Below, in pieces: positions 1 through 9,670 of a stretch of DNA of 64,000 nucleotides; within the stretch, counting starts at the first letter, position 1, and each line of letters starts with the position of its first letter. A program made the translations under genes and the position numbers. The notes beneath the pieces are model-generated. The model did not search any database, had not been told where the DNA came from, and saw only the letters and a program-made list of their open reading frames with translations. This DNA is from Moniliophthora roreri (taxonomy: Eukaryota > Basidiomycota > Agaricomycetes > Agaricales > Marasmiaceae), in the NCBI GenBank assembly GCA_001466705.2, contig LATX02000189.1:868001-932000 (forward strand), in the 5' to 3' direction.

Positions 1-1381
1 CGACTCAAAAACGGCATCGAGTGCAACTCCAAGTGAGTCCGTCACGTTAGCTTTTCGCTCTTTGAGCCTCTCCAACATGGGTGGTACCACTATTTCCCGA
101 TAACGTGCGAAAGAGGTCATCATGCCCTTCGCAAGAGCCTCCATACAAGAGGCTGCGGTCATGACACAATTTATGTTTGCATCGCCTTGAATCCTCGTTG
201 CAAGGGACTTTGCAACGTCTGCCAATTCAGGGGCTTCCTTGATGCGAGGAGTTGAAGCGAGAAGGGTATTGAGTTCGTCCAGTACTTCTTTCCGTTCCTT
301 CCATTTTGAGGACGTAAGCATCGATGATAATGTGGAAGGGAGCTTTGGGACGATGTCAACAACCTCGGCAAATGCACGAGGATCCAAATCTGCCGGTTCA
401 TCTGCATTGGACAAGTGTGACTTTCTGGACTGAGCATGCGCAAGCCAATATGTCCTACCTGTGGCAGCATCAGCCCCTCCGTCTTCACCTCTACCACTCT
501 CTGCCATCGCCTCTGCTTCTCTTGCTTGAGTCTTCGTCATCCTTTCAGGCTTCAGAGATCCCTTCCCCTTTCCTTCCTTCTCCATACCCTCAAAAGCTTC
601 TTTCAGCTCCTTAACTTGCACGGGCTTCAAATTATTCAGCCATGACTCGATGCCGGGTCCAAGGTATTGATACAATACGCGTGTGAGTGCAGTTCCTTCT
701 GCTCGAACTGTCTTATCAGTGTGGCCAAAAATCTTTGGCAGCGATTTAAGAATTGGGGGAGGTGGTGTCGTCTGTATGCCGAAGAGCCTGAATAGAAGTA
801 AGACGCGTGAACATGTGGGGGTTAAGACGCGTGAGCCCACCTCATGATCTCCTTCAACGCTGTAACGCAACCAGCTACAGCCTTGGGCTGTTTAGCACCA
901 AGACCAGGTAATATATCGTTCTTTTATCCGCGAAGGTCAGAGACGTTTGGGGTTGTGATCAATCGAGCGGGCGTACCACGACACCAGTACCATTGTTTTC
1001 GACCTCGACATACTGAAGCACCAGCTCTAATGCCTGTGCCTTTGTTCCAGCTCTTGCAGACCCGAAACATTTGTCCACCAATGCGGGAACCACCGCCTCG
1101 CGAGTCTTAGCCGCTGTCTCTCCTGCAAACTTAACCAATGCCACTAGACACTCCACGCCCTTCTCCTGAGCAACTGCATTGGAGTCTGTTGCGATTTTCT
1201 TGAGTAAATCCGAGTTGTTAATATATGGTTTGAACACTGGATCGTCGTCTGATGCTGTGTTTTGGAAAGTCTTGACCAGGGATTCATAAGCGCTGACTCT
1301 GGCCTTCCAATTCTTGTGAGCGAGCCGATCCGATATTGGCATGGACGAAAAGTCCTCTTCTGGTGGAGGAGGTCCGTCCAT
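1..1381 (-). CDS. STU2: XMAP215/Dis1-family microtubule polymerase, N-terminal part (runs off window)
   Basis: TOG-domain protein that adds tubulin at microtubule plus ends and acts at spindle poles and kinetochores. The start chosen (MDGPPPPEEDF) is the first Met followed by a typical TOG1 opening, including LAHKNWKARVSAYE and a later LVKFAGETAAKTREAVVP. An intron near 905-975 joins to PKAVAGCVTALKEIM, and a second leads to a stretch with PPPPILKSLPKIFGHTDKTV and LKPVQVKELKEAFE, the usual end of TOG1. A charged linker and the opening of TOG2 (KWKERKEVLDELN) follow before the left edge. Longer upstream in-frame sequence exists but does not look like the family. The remaining TOG and coiled-coil regions lie outside. 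It diverges from NOC3. The family is clear; whether the ortholog is better named alp14, dis1 or stu2 is a naming matter. Confidence 0.88.
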
Positions 1382-1527
1382 AATGAATAGGAACAAGGAG
1401 GAACAAGGGTGTGAGTATGAAGTGCAAGTTGAACCGTTGCAGCAATCAAACCTGCTCACTCAGGCTGCCGCACGTGACACATTAAATTTCGACCCAAAAA
1501 ATCTGGAAGTCAGGTTTCGTAAGTTCT
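1382..1527. promoter_or_regulatory. Divergent promoter of STU2-like gene and NOC3, with CACGTG box
   Basis: Only 146 bases separate the two opposed start codons. A palindromic CACGTG lies at 1471-1476, near the middle. CACGTG is bound by bHLH factors of the Cbf1/USF type; its use here is inferred from position only. Confidence 0.45.
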
Positions 1528-4297
1528 ATGGCTAAAAGACCTGCTGCTACTTCTCAGGTATATACCGGAAATAATGGTCGGTAATATGCACTGATGTTTT
1601 ATAGGCCAGCAGAAAGAAACAAAAAAGGAACCACAAACCTCAACCGAATCCAAAACTTCAAAAGTCAAAAGGAAAAGGCAAAGAAAAGGCTGCAGACAGA
1701 CCCACGATTCCTATCCCTGTTGCAGACGGTGAGGACGATGTAGAACTGTCAGACCAAGACCTCGGACTTTTGGATCAGTACGCTGTTGCTGCAAGCTTCC
1801 TAGGTTCTCTTGACCGGAAGGGGATCGCTAGGCGCGTCTTGTTCTATCTAATTATCGGTTCTCTCTGACCATTCTTTATAGAAGTAAAAAGGAGACTGAA
1901 AGGCTTCATCAGCTCACTAAGCCTGCTAGAAAAGCTCCTGTCGAAGACGATCTCCCTTCAGTTGACTCGCACGACGAAGATGACGAGGAATGGAGCTCTG
2001 GTATCAGTGACTCTGAAGGACTAGGTGACGGCGACGCATCACTCTTGAATAGCTCTGACGAGTTGGAACCGGAATCTGGTTCCGATGTCGAAATGCCCTA
2101 CGAACTTGCGCCGCGCAAAATACGCACCAATTCCAAACCTGAAAACCGCGGAATCCAACGATTGCCCATTAAACTCGCGGACGGTACCATTAAGGAGACA
2201 GGCAGACGATCAGCGGAACCTGAAGATGAAAGTGAAGGATACCAGGACGAGTCTGAGGATGAAGATGTGGTACAAGTGGAACCACCTAGACGGGACGATG
2301 TTGCTACTGGTGCTCGATTCGGACGCCCTGCAGTACTCGACGTGATTACTACGAAATCACGTAAAGCTCGAATACAGGCTGCCAAGGATCAAATCGCCAG
2401 CATATGTCAAGATATCATGGCCGAGCCTGAAAACTCTGTATGTATGTCTGACATACACTGTCGTGTTCTTGTAACTTATTCCTATCTCTTAGCTCGGTCT
2501 CATAAAACGCTTACACACCTTTTCCTTGCCATCCATTTCGACACCCAGCCATTCTGACCCCATCCCGAATGATCCTCTCATCCGAAAACTCTCAATCCTA
2601 TCACAGCTAGCCGTCTTCAAAGATATCGTTCCAGGATATCGGATACGCGCATTGACAGAAAAGGAAAAGGCGGAGAAGGTTAGTCAAGTTGTCGCTCGAA
2701 CACGTGAATGGGAGCAAGGCCTAGTGGTAGCATATCAAACCTACCTAAAGCTGTTGGAGGTGGAACTGAAAGGTAAGTTGAATCCTCTGAAATCAGAGTC
2801 GACGGCAACTGACTCTGGCCAGCTCGCAGCGAACTTTCAGAAACCTGCTTGCGATGCATATGCACGTTACTGACCGAGTTGACGCATTTCAACTTTCGTG
2901 TCAACCTTATGAGCTGTGTTGTTGCCCAACTCAGTCGAAAGTCGCGTAATGAGGTGTGTTCCATCTGATAGTGTTCCAGTTTACTGATCTCATCTTTGTT
3001 ATAGTCGTTCGACCTTTGTTTATCAACATTGACCACTGTCTTTCGGTCTGACCTCACCGGGGTTCCCTCGCTTGAAGCTGTGCGGCTTCTCAACCGTATG
3101 ATCAAAGAAAGGCGTTATAATGTCCATCCAGCTGCACTCTCATGTCTCTTACATCTTCGGTTGAAGACCGAACTGGGTATCAGATCATCCAGTTTGAAGG
3201 CTGACAGGGACGAAGGTAGTAAAGGAAAGAAAGGGAAGGGCAAAGGTCGTGAGGAGCACCTGAGCAAGAAAGCCGTTAAAGCACTGAAAGAGCAGAAGGA
3301 GATTGAGCGGGAGTTCAAGGAAGCAGAAGCAGTGGTTGATGGAGAGGAAAAGGCCAATAATGTAGGTATCTATTGGTCCGTATACACAAGTTTATATCTA
3401 ACGTCTTCACAGCAAACCGAGACACTCAAGCTCCTCTTTGTGCTTTACTTTTCCGTCATCAAGTCATCAAAACGCACCCCTCTGCTGCCAGCTGCCCTCG
3501 ATGGCATAGCCAAATTTGCGCACCTCGTCAATATTGACTTTTTCAAGGACCTGATGAAGGTGTTGAAGGAGATAATAACCAGAGATAATGACGAGGTGGA
3601 GGCTAACGAAGAAGGAAAGGACGTCGCGAATTTAAAGGAGCCAGATGTCCGGGAAAAGCTCATGTGTATCGTGACAGCCTTTGAATTGCTGAGCGGACAA
3701 GGTTAGGTGCCTCTACTCGCTTTTTCGCCGCGTATTCACATCCAGTGTTCAGGGGAGGCTCTAAATATAGACCTCAGTGATTTCATCTTTCATCTATATG
3801 GCATTATTCTACCTTTGAGTGTGATTTCTGACATCGACTCTGTTCCTTCCGGCTCGTCTGCTCTGCCCTCAAGAACGGACTCCCCCGCAGATGCCCTGTT
3901 CAAAGCTCTCTATATGACCTTCCTACCTCATCCCTCCTCAAAGTCCAGTGTCGCCAAAACACACCCTACGTGGCGTACTGCAGCGTTCATTAAACGTCTA
4001 CTCATTGCTTCTCTACATTGGCCATCTTCGGTTATCATCCGTGTCCTCGATTTCGCGCATTCTCTGCTTGCTCGGGATACCAAGTTGTCTGTGCTCTTGG
4101 ACTCAGATGATGAAGAAGGAAGGACATATACTGGGGCATACAGGCCTGACTTGGCCGATCCGCAGTTGGCGAATGCACTAACAGGGCAGGGAGGCGGGTG
4201 GTATGAGGTCTATGCATTGAGGAATAAACATTGGGATGCGAGTGTGAGAGCCGAGGCAGAGAAGTTGATACAGTCGGCTGCGACAAATCGACGCTAG
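1528..4297 (+). CDS. NOC3: Nucleolar complex protein 3 (pre-60S export and replication factor)
   Basis: Noc3 pairs with Noc2 in late nucleolar and nucleoplasmic pre-60S particles and in yeast also associates with replication origins. The coding sequence begins MAKRPAATSQ, splices at once (donor after 1557), and has a Lys-rich then Asp/Glu/Ser-rich N-terminal third. The conserved Noc3 region includes WEQGLVVAYQTYLKLLE, then MIKERRYNVHPAALSCLLHL and LRLKTELGI, followed by a Lys/Gly-rich segment and the CBF/Mak21-type C-terminal half (TLKLLFVLYFSVIKSSKRTP; HPTWRTAAFIKRLLIASLHW). An intron at about 3701-3753 contains the apparent stop just after LLSGQ and restores the frame to GEALNIDLSDFIFHLYG. 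The end, YEVYALRNKHWDASVRAEAE, is a family hallmark. About 800 residues, normal for Noc3. Confidence 0.92.
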
Positions 4298-6110
4298 TAC
4301 AGTGCTTCTCGTGTAATCTCTTTGAATCACCCTTAGATATTGCATCAACGGGGCCGGGATTCCAAAGCACGGTTAACGGGATCCTCACCCCTTTGTGGGG
4401 GTGGGCACCCAGGTATAACCTTTCCCGGGTTTTGCTGTGAGACACCGTCCGTTGCTTTGTTCGAGTGAAGAATGTCGAACAAGGGGCTTGTCGTCATGCA
4501 TGATGGGGGGTGTGAGGAAAGGAGGGGCGTGGCAACTACAAGCACCCCTTAGTGTTCAGCGCAGGCAAGAACCGACCCTCAGTTGATGGCTCAGCTGAGA
4601 TGGCCCATGCTATCTTACTCGTCTCCGATCAAGTGGCAAACCGTCGCAGTTTGTGCTGAGTCTAGGGGGGCATAGTGGTCTAGCAAAACACAATGTTCTT
4701 GTGTTCCGTGGTCCATTGAAAGGATGCATTCGCTCAGAATGTTGCAAATTTCGTGACCGGTACAATTTTACAATGCCAGTGCCACCAACATGTCCTTCCG
4801 TGGACACAGATCGAGATAGATGAACACTATATAGGACGGGATGTATCCTTGAGTTTACTTGAGTAATGGCTGGCATAAAAAGCCATCGACAGATGGGCAG
4901 CAAACACGTCTGGTTCTGAACGCAGGTGGGATTTCGTCATATACCACGAGTTGCATCGGGTTTAATGACGTCTAACGCTTATTATCTGTTTAATCTGCGG
5001 ACGCAAATCCAAGTCTGAGCCACCGTTGCCGCTAGGAGTTTTTGTGCGTCAATCTACTGCAATCCATGATGAAACGACACGAATATCAAGGCGCGTTTCC
5101 CAGCGATGCGAACGTGCGTTTGAATCTCCGTTTTACCACCCGGCCTAGACAGGCGGTTTCCGCGAATCTGAGCCGTTGCTCGTCCTCAAATAGGCGCTCG
5201 CTCGCTCACCAGGCCATCAATCAATATTCCTGAACCGTCAGGGTCCACGGGAAGATCTGTTTCGCCAAAAGATCTCTGTAAGGCAACCAACGGTCCGAGT
5301 CCACTGAATTCGAGCTCGAGGCAATCACAGTCGGCTGCCTGTGCTTGAGCTCGGTGGACGGATGCCCGAACGCTCAAACATTTGAAGGGTGTGTAGTAGA
5401 TGTATCGGTGATCCCATGTCCGAACACTCGAAAGAATCACATCATCCAATCATTCGAATGTATTGTATACTGGGTAATCCTACATACACACAAAATAAGA
5501 TACATTATACATACAATGACAATCCTTTGGTGGTTGTGTCCTTCCCCGAATGCCATGATTATCCAACACAAATATGTACAGTACGTCCGCAAGAGATACA
5601 GTTCTGGGTGGGGATCACGAAATAAGGGGTGTATCATGGGAAAAGACGAAGGCTAGAGTAGGAGTGACGCTGACCGTCAGCGTTTAATAGTCTAAAGATT
5701 CAAGATGACAGGCTCGTCGCCTCTGAAGGGCGGAAGGAACAAATCGATAAAGGGGTAAAAGGGAAAGGGGATAGTGTACGTGAAGCCTTGAATACATATC
5801 GACAGGAAAAAAAGATGGGATGGTAGAGGCAGGTGGTCCGCATCTCGAATCAAGGGACTGGGGGATGGGAGTACGACAACGAATATGAATGGGAGGCACA
5901 GAAAAACGGGGATCAACAGGCATAAATGCCTTTTTTGAATTGCGATGAAACGTGATGCAACTGAGCGCTCAAGAGAAAAAGAAGGTGAGCAGGAATGGCA
6001 GGTACAAGACGCGGTCATGTAAACCATGAGCGCTAGCAACATCCGATGACTCTGGAGGCGCTGCGTATGGAGTGATCACACGACACGATCGGTGTTCACC
6101 GCCCAATCAT
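4298..6110. other. Intergenic region between NOC3 and the TEA factor
   Basis: About 1.8 kb between two convergent 3' ends. No open frame resembles a known protein or has plausible exons. It holds a GC-rich hairpin (CACCCC/GGGGTG, near 4387-4403) and a 7-base stem at 4687-4705. The part next to 6110 is probably the 3' untranslated region of the TEA gene. Nothing else recognised. Confidence 0.5.
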
Positions 6111-7811
6111 CTAGTGGTGCATGCCACTCCCAAACACATCTGCGTCAAATCCCGGTGGTGCCATGCTTGACGATGCCCCCGTCCCTAATGGCGCATGAAA
6201 AGGCCCCATGGAGCTTGAACTCGGCATAGAAGGTCTCGGTGAGTATGGCAAGGACGAGAACGATGGGCTCATCGGAGAGGTTTGAGGGGATATACTACAA
6301 GCGGGAGACACGGGAACGTACGACGATGTGGATGGTGATATTGACCAGGAAGACGAGTGTGATATTGACGGCATGGTCGGGTACATGGACGCTGTTGATG
6401 CAGAAGCACTCGTAGCCAAATGCGGTGCTGACATGGAGCTGTAGGCCGGTGAAAAAGATGAGTAAGATGCTGTAGGAGATAGCGAGTTCATGGTAGGATG
6501 CGAGAAGGAGGGAGAAATCGAGTAGAATGAATTAGAGACTGGCTTTGTAGGACCTGCTCGGTTTCGAGATTGACACATGGGGTCCGACATTGCGTGTGTC
6601 GACGTCAAAGGTGATGCACTTGTGCTTTCAGGGTTCTTGGCTGAAGAAGCATTGCCCAAAGACTTTGCAATCTTACCAGCGCCGTATCTCTGCCACCTTT
6701 CCAATTTGAATGGAACAGCATTTGAAGCGAGATCGAGTTCGTAGACGAGATACATGAGGATCTCTCCATTGAATACGAATTCATGGGTTATTGAAGTAGA
6801 TTCACCTGAAAAGGTGATGAGAAGACAGCATAAAGGTTTGATGATCCAGACATACCAAAGGAAACGATGCCTGCCTTGAAAAGAGGTTTTCCTAGCGTGA
6901 TCCGTTCGATTTCCATCCCATTTCTAACCTCCTCAACTTTGTGACCTCCTTTATAGTATTTGACTAGAGAATAGCCAGAGCTGCACATCTCGGATACCTC
7001 CACTTCTACCTCGAACCGACTGTGATTCGGTGATAGTAGAATCTTGACTACAGCAGGAGTTAGACGTTCGGGAGGCGGAGGCAGAGGCAATAACTGATCA
7101 ACAGAGATACAGAATGGCGAGGATGTGCCCGAATAAAGGGTGAATGATGTTACACGGTGTGGTTCGTGAATTTCTGCGGGTATATTGGCTAGTGAATTGG
7201 GCTGAAGTGCAACGGGTGCTTGGGGTAATGATGTGTAGTTTGACATAGACTGTGAAAGGCCATGAAACATGTCGTGAGAGTCCTCCATCTTTACGTTCGT
7301 ATTGAACGCGGGGGATGAATCGACGGTTGTCGGAGCTGAATATGGCGAGTCGGGTAGAGAGGCGTTGAATGAAACCATAGAGGCAGGCGAAGAGAATTCC
7401 GAGTCGTCGGCAGATTCGTCTTCCGATTTCATCTGATAATGCTCATCGACACCTGCAACGAGACGATACTCTACGCGTTGTGAGCAATCAGTAAGGGCGG
7501 GAATTGATTGGCGAAGACGACGTACCTTTCTGACCCTTCCACATTCCTCGCAAGACTTGCAAATGACTGGCGACTTGTTTCTTTGTGCGTATAATGTTAT
7601 TATTTGCCAGGTGGTCGACGAGAAACTGATTTCTCCAGCGTGAACGACCACCGGTAGCCGAGCAACTCGCATATGGGGATTCCCAATATGCCTCGAGACC
7701 CTGTGTGAACAACTTTTCGACTGCTTCTGGCCATACTTCCTCGCCCGAGCCGTCCTTGAGAAGCTTACGATGTTTACGAGCGGGGGTAAGGGAGCTCTGG
7801 CTGGGAGACAT
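6111..7811 (-). CDS. TEA/ATTS-domain transcription factor (AbaA/Tec1 type)
   Basis: Nuclear DNA-binding regulator of the TEA family (metazoan TEAD, Aspergillus AbaA, yeast Tec1), which control development and filamentation. Three exons: 7526-7811, 6856-7452 and 6111-6805, giving about 525 residues. The TEA domain occupies roughly residues 10-85: RKHRKLLKDGSGEEVWPEAV, then GRSRWRNQFLVDHLANNNII and RTKKQVASHLQVLRGMWKGQ; the last is recognition helix 3. Introns at 7453-7525 and 6806-6855 were placed by keeping frame (WKGQK-GVDEHYQ; GIVSFG-ESTSITHEF). The middle holds a Ser/Pro-rich acidic part, then a conserved-looking region (residues about 230-350) in the place of a cofactor-binding domain. 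The C-terminal third is almost entirely Ser, Pro and Met, a probable activation or regulatory region. I cannot say from sequence whether it is the AbaA or Tec1 ortholog. Confidence 0.9.
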
Positions 7812-7961
7812 ACAGGTAGAAGTGAGAGAGAGAGATGATCTGTGAACGCGTCTGTATTTATGTGACAAGGTCCGATGGGTTACCGAAAGCGAATAATGGG
7901 TGTTTACCGCTGTTCTGGGTCGGAGTTTCTTTTTATATTTGGGAATCTCAAAGACACTTGT

Positions 7962-7986
7962 AGTGGCTTGCAGTGGCTTGCAGTGG
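7962..7986. repeat. Tandem repeat AGTGGCTTGC, 2.5 copies
   Basis: Two perfect copies of a 10-base unit (7962-7971 and 7972-7981) and a half copy, about 150 bases upstream of the TEA start codon. Confidence 0.85.
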
Positions 7987-8072
7987 GCATTGCTCATGGG
8001 GATATCCATCGCCAGACTGCCGGAACCATCTTGCCTTTCACACCCCAAATCTCACCGCAAGATCTCCACCCG

Positions 8073-8098
8073 TGTCACACCCTGTCACACCCTGTCAC
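8073..8098. repeat. Tandem repeat TGTCACACCC, 2.6 copies
   Basis: Two perfect copies of a 10-base unit (8073-8082, 8083-8092) and a partial third (TGTCAC). Further isolated GTCAC motifs follow at about 8117 and 8132. It lies 65-90 bases upstream of the VPS23 start codon. Confidence 0.85.
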
Positions 8099-8161
8099 AG
8101 AATACCCCCCCACGTCAGTCACATTCCGGCCGGTCACACTCGGCCCACCCCGTGTCCCACC

Positions 8162-9670
8162 ATGTCCCTTACTTCCACTTGGCTCAAGCAGAATCTCTTC
8201 AATTATTCTCCCCAGTCCCATTCAGCAATCCATGACTCAATCATAGACATTCTGTCTCGTCACCAAAACCTTCGTATCAAGTCTGACGTATACACCTACG
8301 ACGATGGCAGACAGCATCTCTTGCTCTGCATCCATGGCCTATTGCCTGTAATTTGGTCGCGCGATGGCAAAGAATATCGTATCCCGATCAACATCTGGCT
8401 GCCTCGCGATTTTCCCCAGGAGCGACCTCTGGTATATGTCGTACCAACAGGTGACATGCTCGTACGTGCTGGAAGGGAACTGGAGGTCAGTGGTCGATGG
8501 AATGGAGGTAGCTGGAGTGCACAGTCAGGAGAAAAGGGCGACAAGAGGTTACAAGAACTGATCAATCGAATGAAGGAGGCCTTTGGCAGAGAAATGCCAG
8601 TCTACGTCAAGCCAAAACAACGGCCTGCAACCACATCCGCGTTTGCACCGACACCTATACCTGGCCCGCCTCCCCGACCACCGCCGCCGCCTTCAACGCA
8701 GCAGACATCGGCCCCTCATCCATCGATACATGGCGCAATGCCGACGCCGACGCCACCTCAGCAGCAGCATATTCCAGCACCTCCTAGGCCTCCACCTCCT
8801 CCACAACCATATATTTCGCCTCAATCCACAGGTCCACCTCCGCCTCCTCTACCCCCGTCATCTGTCTCCCCACAAGTGACAGAGCCTTCACCTCTAGCAC
8901 CTCACGTATACTCACCTCCCCCACCTCCCATTCAGTCAGTACAACCACCACCGCCGCCACCGCCGCCAACAGTCCAATCACCACCTCCCCAAGTTTTTCA
9001 TCCGCCACCGCCTCCAATGCCCGTTCCAAACTTGCTCGAATCTGATCCCGATGCTCCATCGACAGCACCATTACCTCCATCTGCACCTCCCCGTCCAGTA
9101 AATCCAGAACTACTGCACCTTCATGCTCAGGTACATCAAAAGTTATCTTCCGAGTTACACTCGTTGCAAACCAGTTTTGCGTTGGATGCAGAGCGTTTAC
9201 GAGGTCATCAGAATGCGCTTCTCGAGGGCGAGAAAGCGATACGTGATGAAATGGGCCGTCTAGAAGCCGTAAAAGGCGTTTGCCAGAATGTAGCAGGAAG
9301 GTATCGGGCGACAATCCAGGAATGTGAAAGGAACCTTGGTCAGGTTAAAGATAGATGGGGTCCACAAGGTGAAGTCAGTGTGGATGAAGTTGTCTGTGCA
9401 ACCAGTATCGTTGATGATCAGTGCGTTTATATCATCTCTGTTGTCTCTATCCTGTTGACTCGCTTTAGATTGATCACTTTGGTGGCCGAAGACAATGCTA
9501 TCGAGGATACTATCTATCACCTTTCACGAGCGTTAGGCGCGGGAACAAAAGGTGTTGATTTGGAACGATTCTTAAAGGCGACGAGAGTACTGGCAGAGGA
9601 GCAGTTCATGAAGCGTGCCTTGATTGATAAGATCTTGCGGGGAAAGTCGTTGGGTAGCTATGCAATATAA
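8162..9670 (+). CDS. VPS23: ESCRT-I subunit Vps23/TSG101
   Basis: Vps23 binds ubiquitinated cargo and recruits ESCRT machinery to endosomes for multivesicular-body sorting. Residues about 1-145 form a UEV domain (inactive E2-like fold): MSLTSTWLKQNLFNY, then YTYDDGRQHLLLCIHGLLPV and YRIPINIWLPRDFPQERPLV. Residues about 155-315 are a very Pro-rich linker, followed by a coiled coil (LRGHQNALLEGEKAIRDEMG) and the C-terminal steadiness box (AEDNAIEDTIYHLSRALG; FLKATRVLAEEQFMKRALI). The only intron, 9421-9468, is 48 bases with no in-frame stop, so retained transcripts would insert 16 residues. Splicing gives DDQLITLVAEDN, as in the family. About 486 residues. The catalytic Cys of true E2 enzymes is absent, as expected. 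It diverges from the TEA gene. Confidence 0.93.
   Translation: MSLTSTWLKQNLFNYSPQSHSAIHDSIIDILSRHQNLRIKSDVYTYDDGRQHLLLCIHGLLPVIWSRDGKEYRIPINIWLPRDFPQERPLVYVVPTGDMLVRAGRELEVSGRWNGGSWSAQSGEKGDKRLQELINRMKEAFGREMPVYVKPKQRPATTSAFAPTPIPGPPPRPPPPPSTQQTSAPHPSIHGAMPTPTPPQQQHIPAPPRPPPPPQPYISPQSTGPPPPPLPPSSVSPQVTEPSPLAPHVYSPPPPPIQSVQPPPPPPPPTVQSPPPQVFHPPPPPMPVPNLLESDPDAPSTAPLPPSAPPRPVNPELLHLHAQVHQKLSSELHSLQTSFALDAERLRGHQNALLEGEKAIRDEMGRLEAVKGVCQNVAGRYRATIQECERNLGQVKDRWGPQGEVSVDEVVCATSIVDDQCVYIISVVSILLTRFRLITLVAEDNAIEDTIYHLSRALGAGTKGVDLERFLKATRVLAEEQFMKRALIDKILRGKSLGSYAI

Larger units (their letters stand above)
7812..8161. promoter_or_regulatory. Divergent promoter of the TEA factor and VPS23
   Basis: This 350-base gap carries two short tandem repeats (listed separately) and the motif CATTCC at 8122-8127, which matches the TEA-domain target CATTCY. 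A TEA site beside the TEA gene's own promoter would fit autoregulation; that is inference. A run of seven C (8104-8110) follows the second repeat. Confidence 0.4.

Noticed and set aside
4665..4740. tRNA-like stretch with a box-A-like TAGTGGTCTAG and a 7-base stem at 4687-4705
   Set aside because: The stem could mimic an anticodon arm, but there is no box B (GTTCRA) at the right distance and no acceptor stem.
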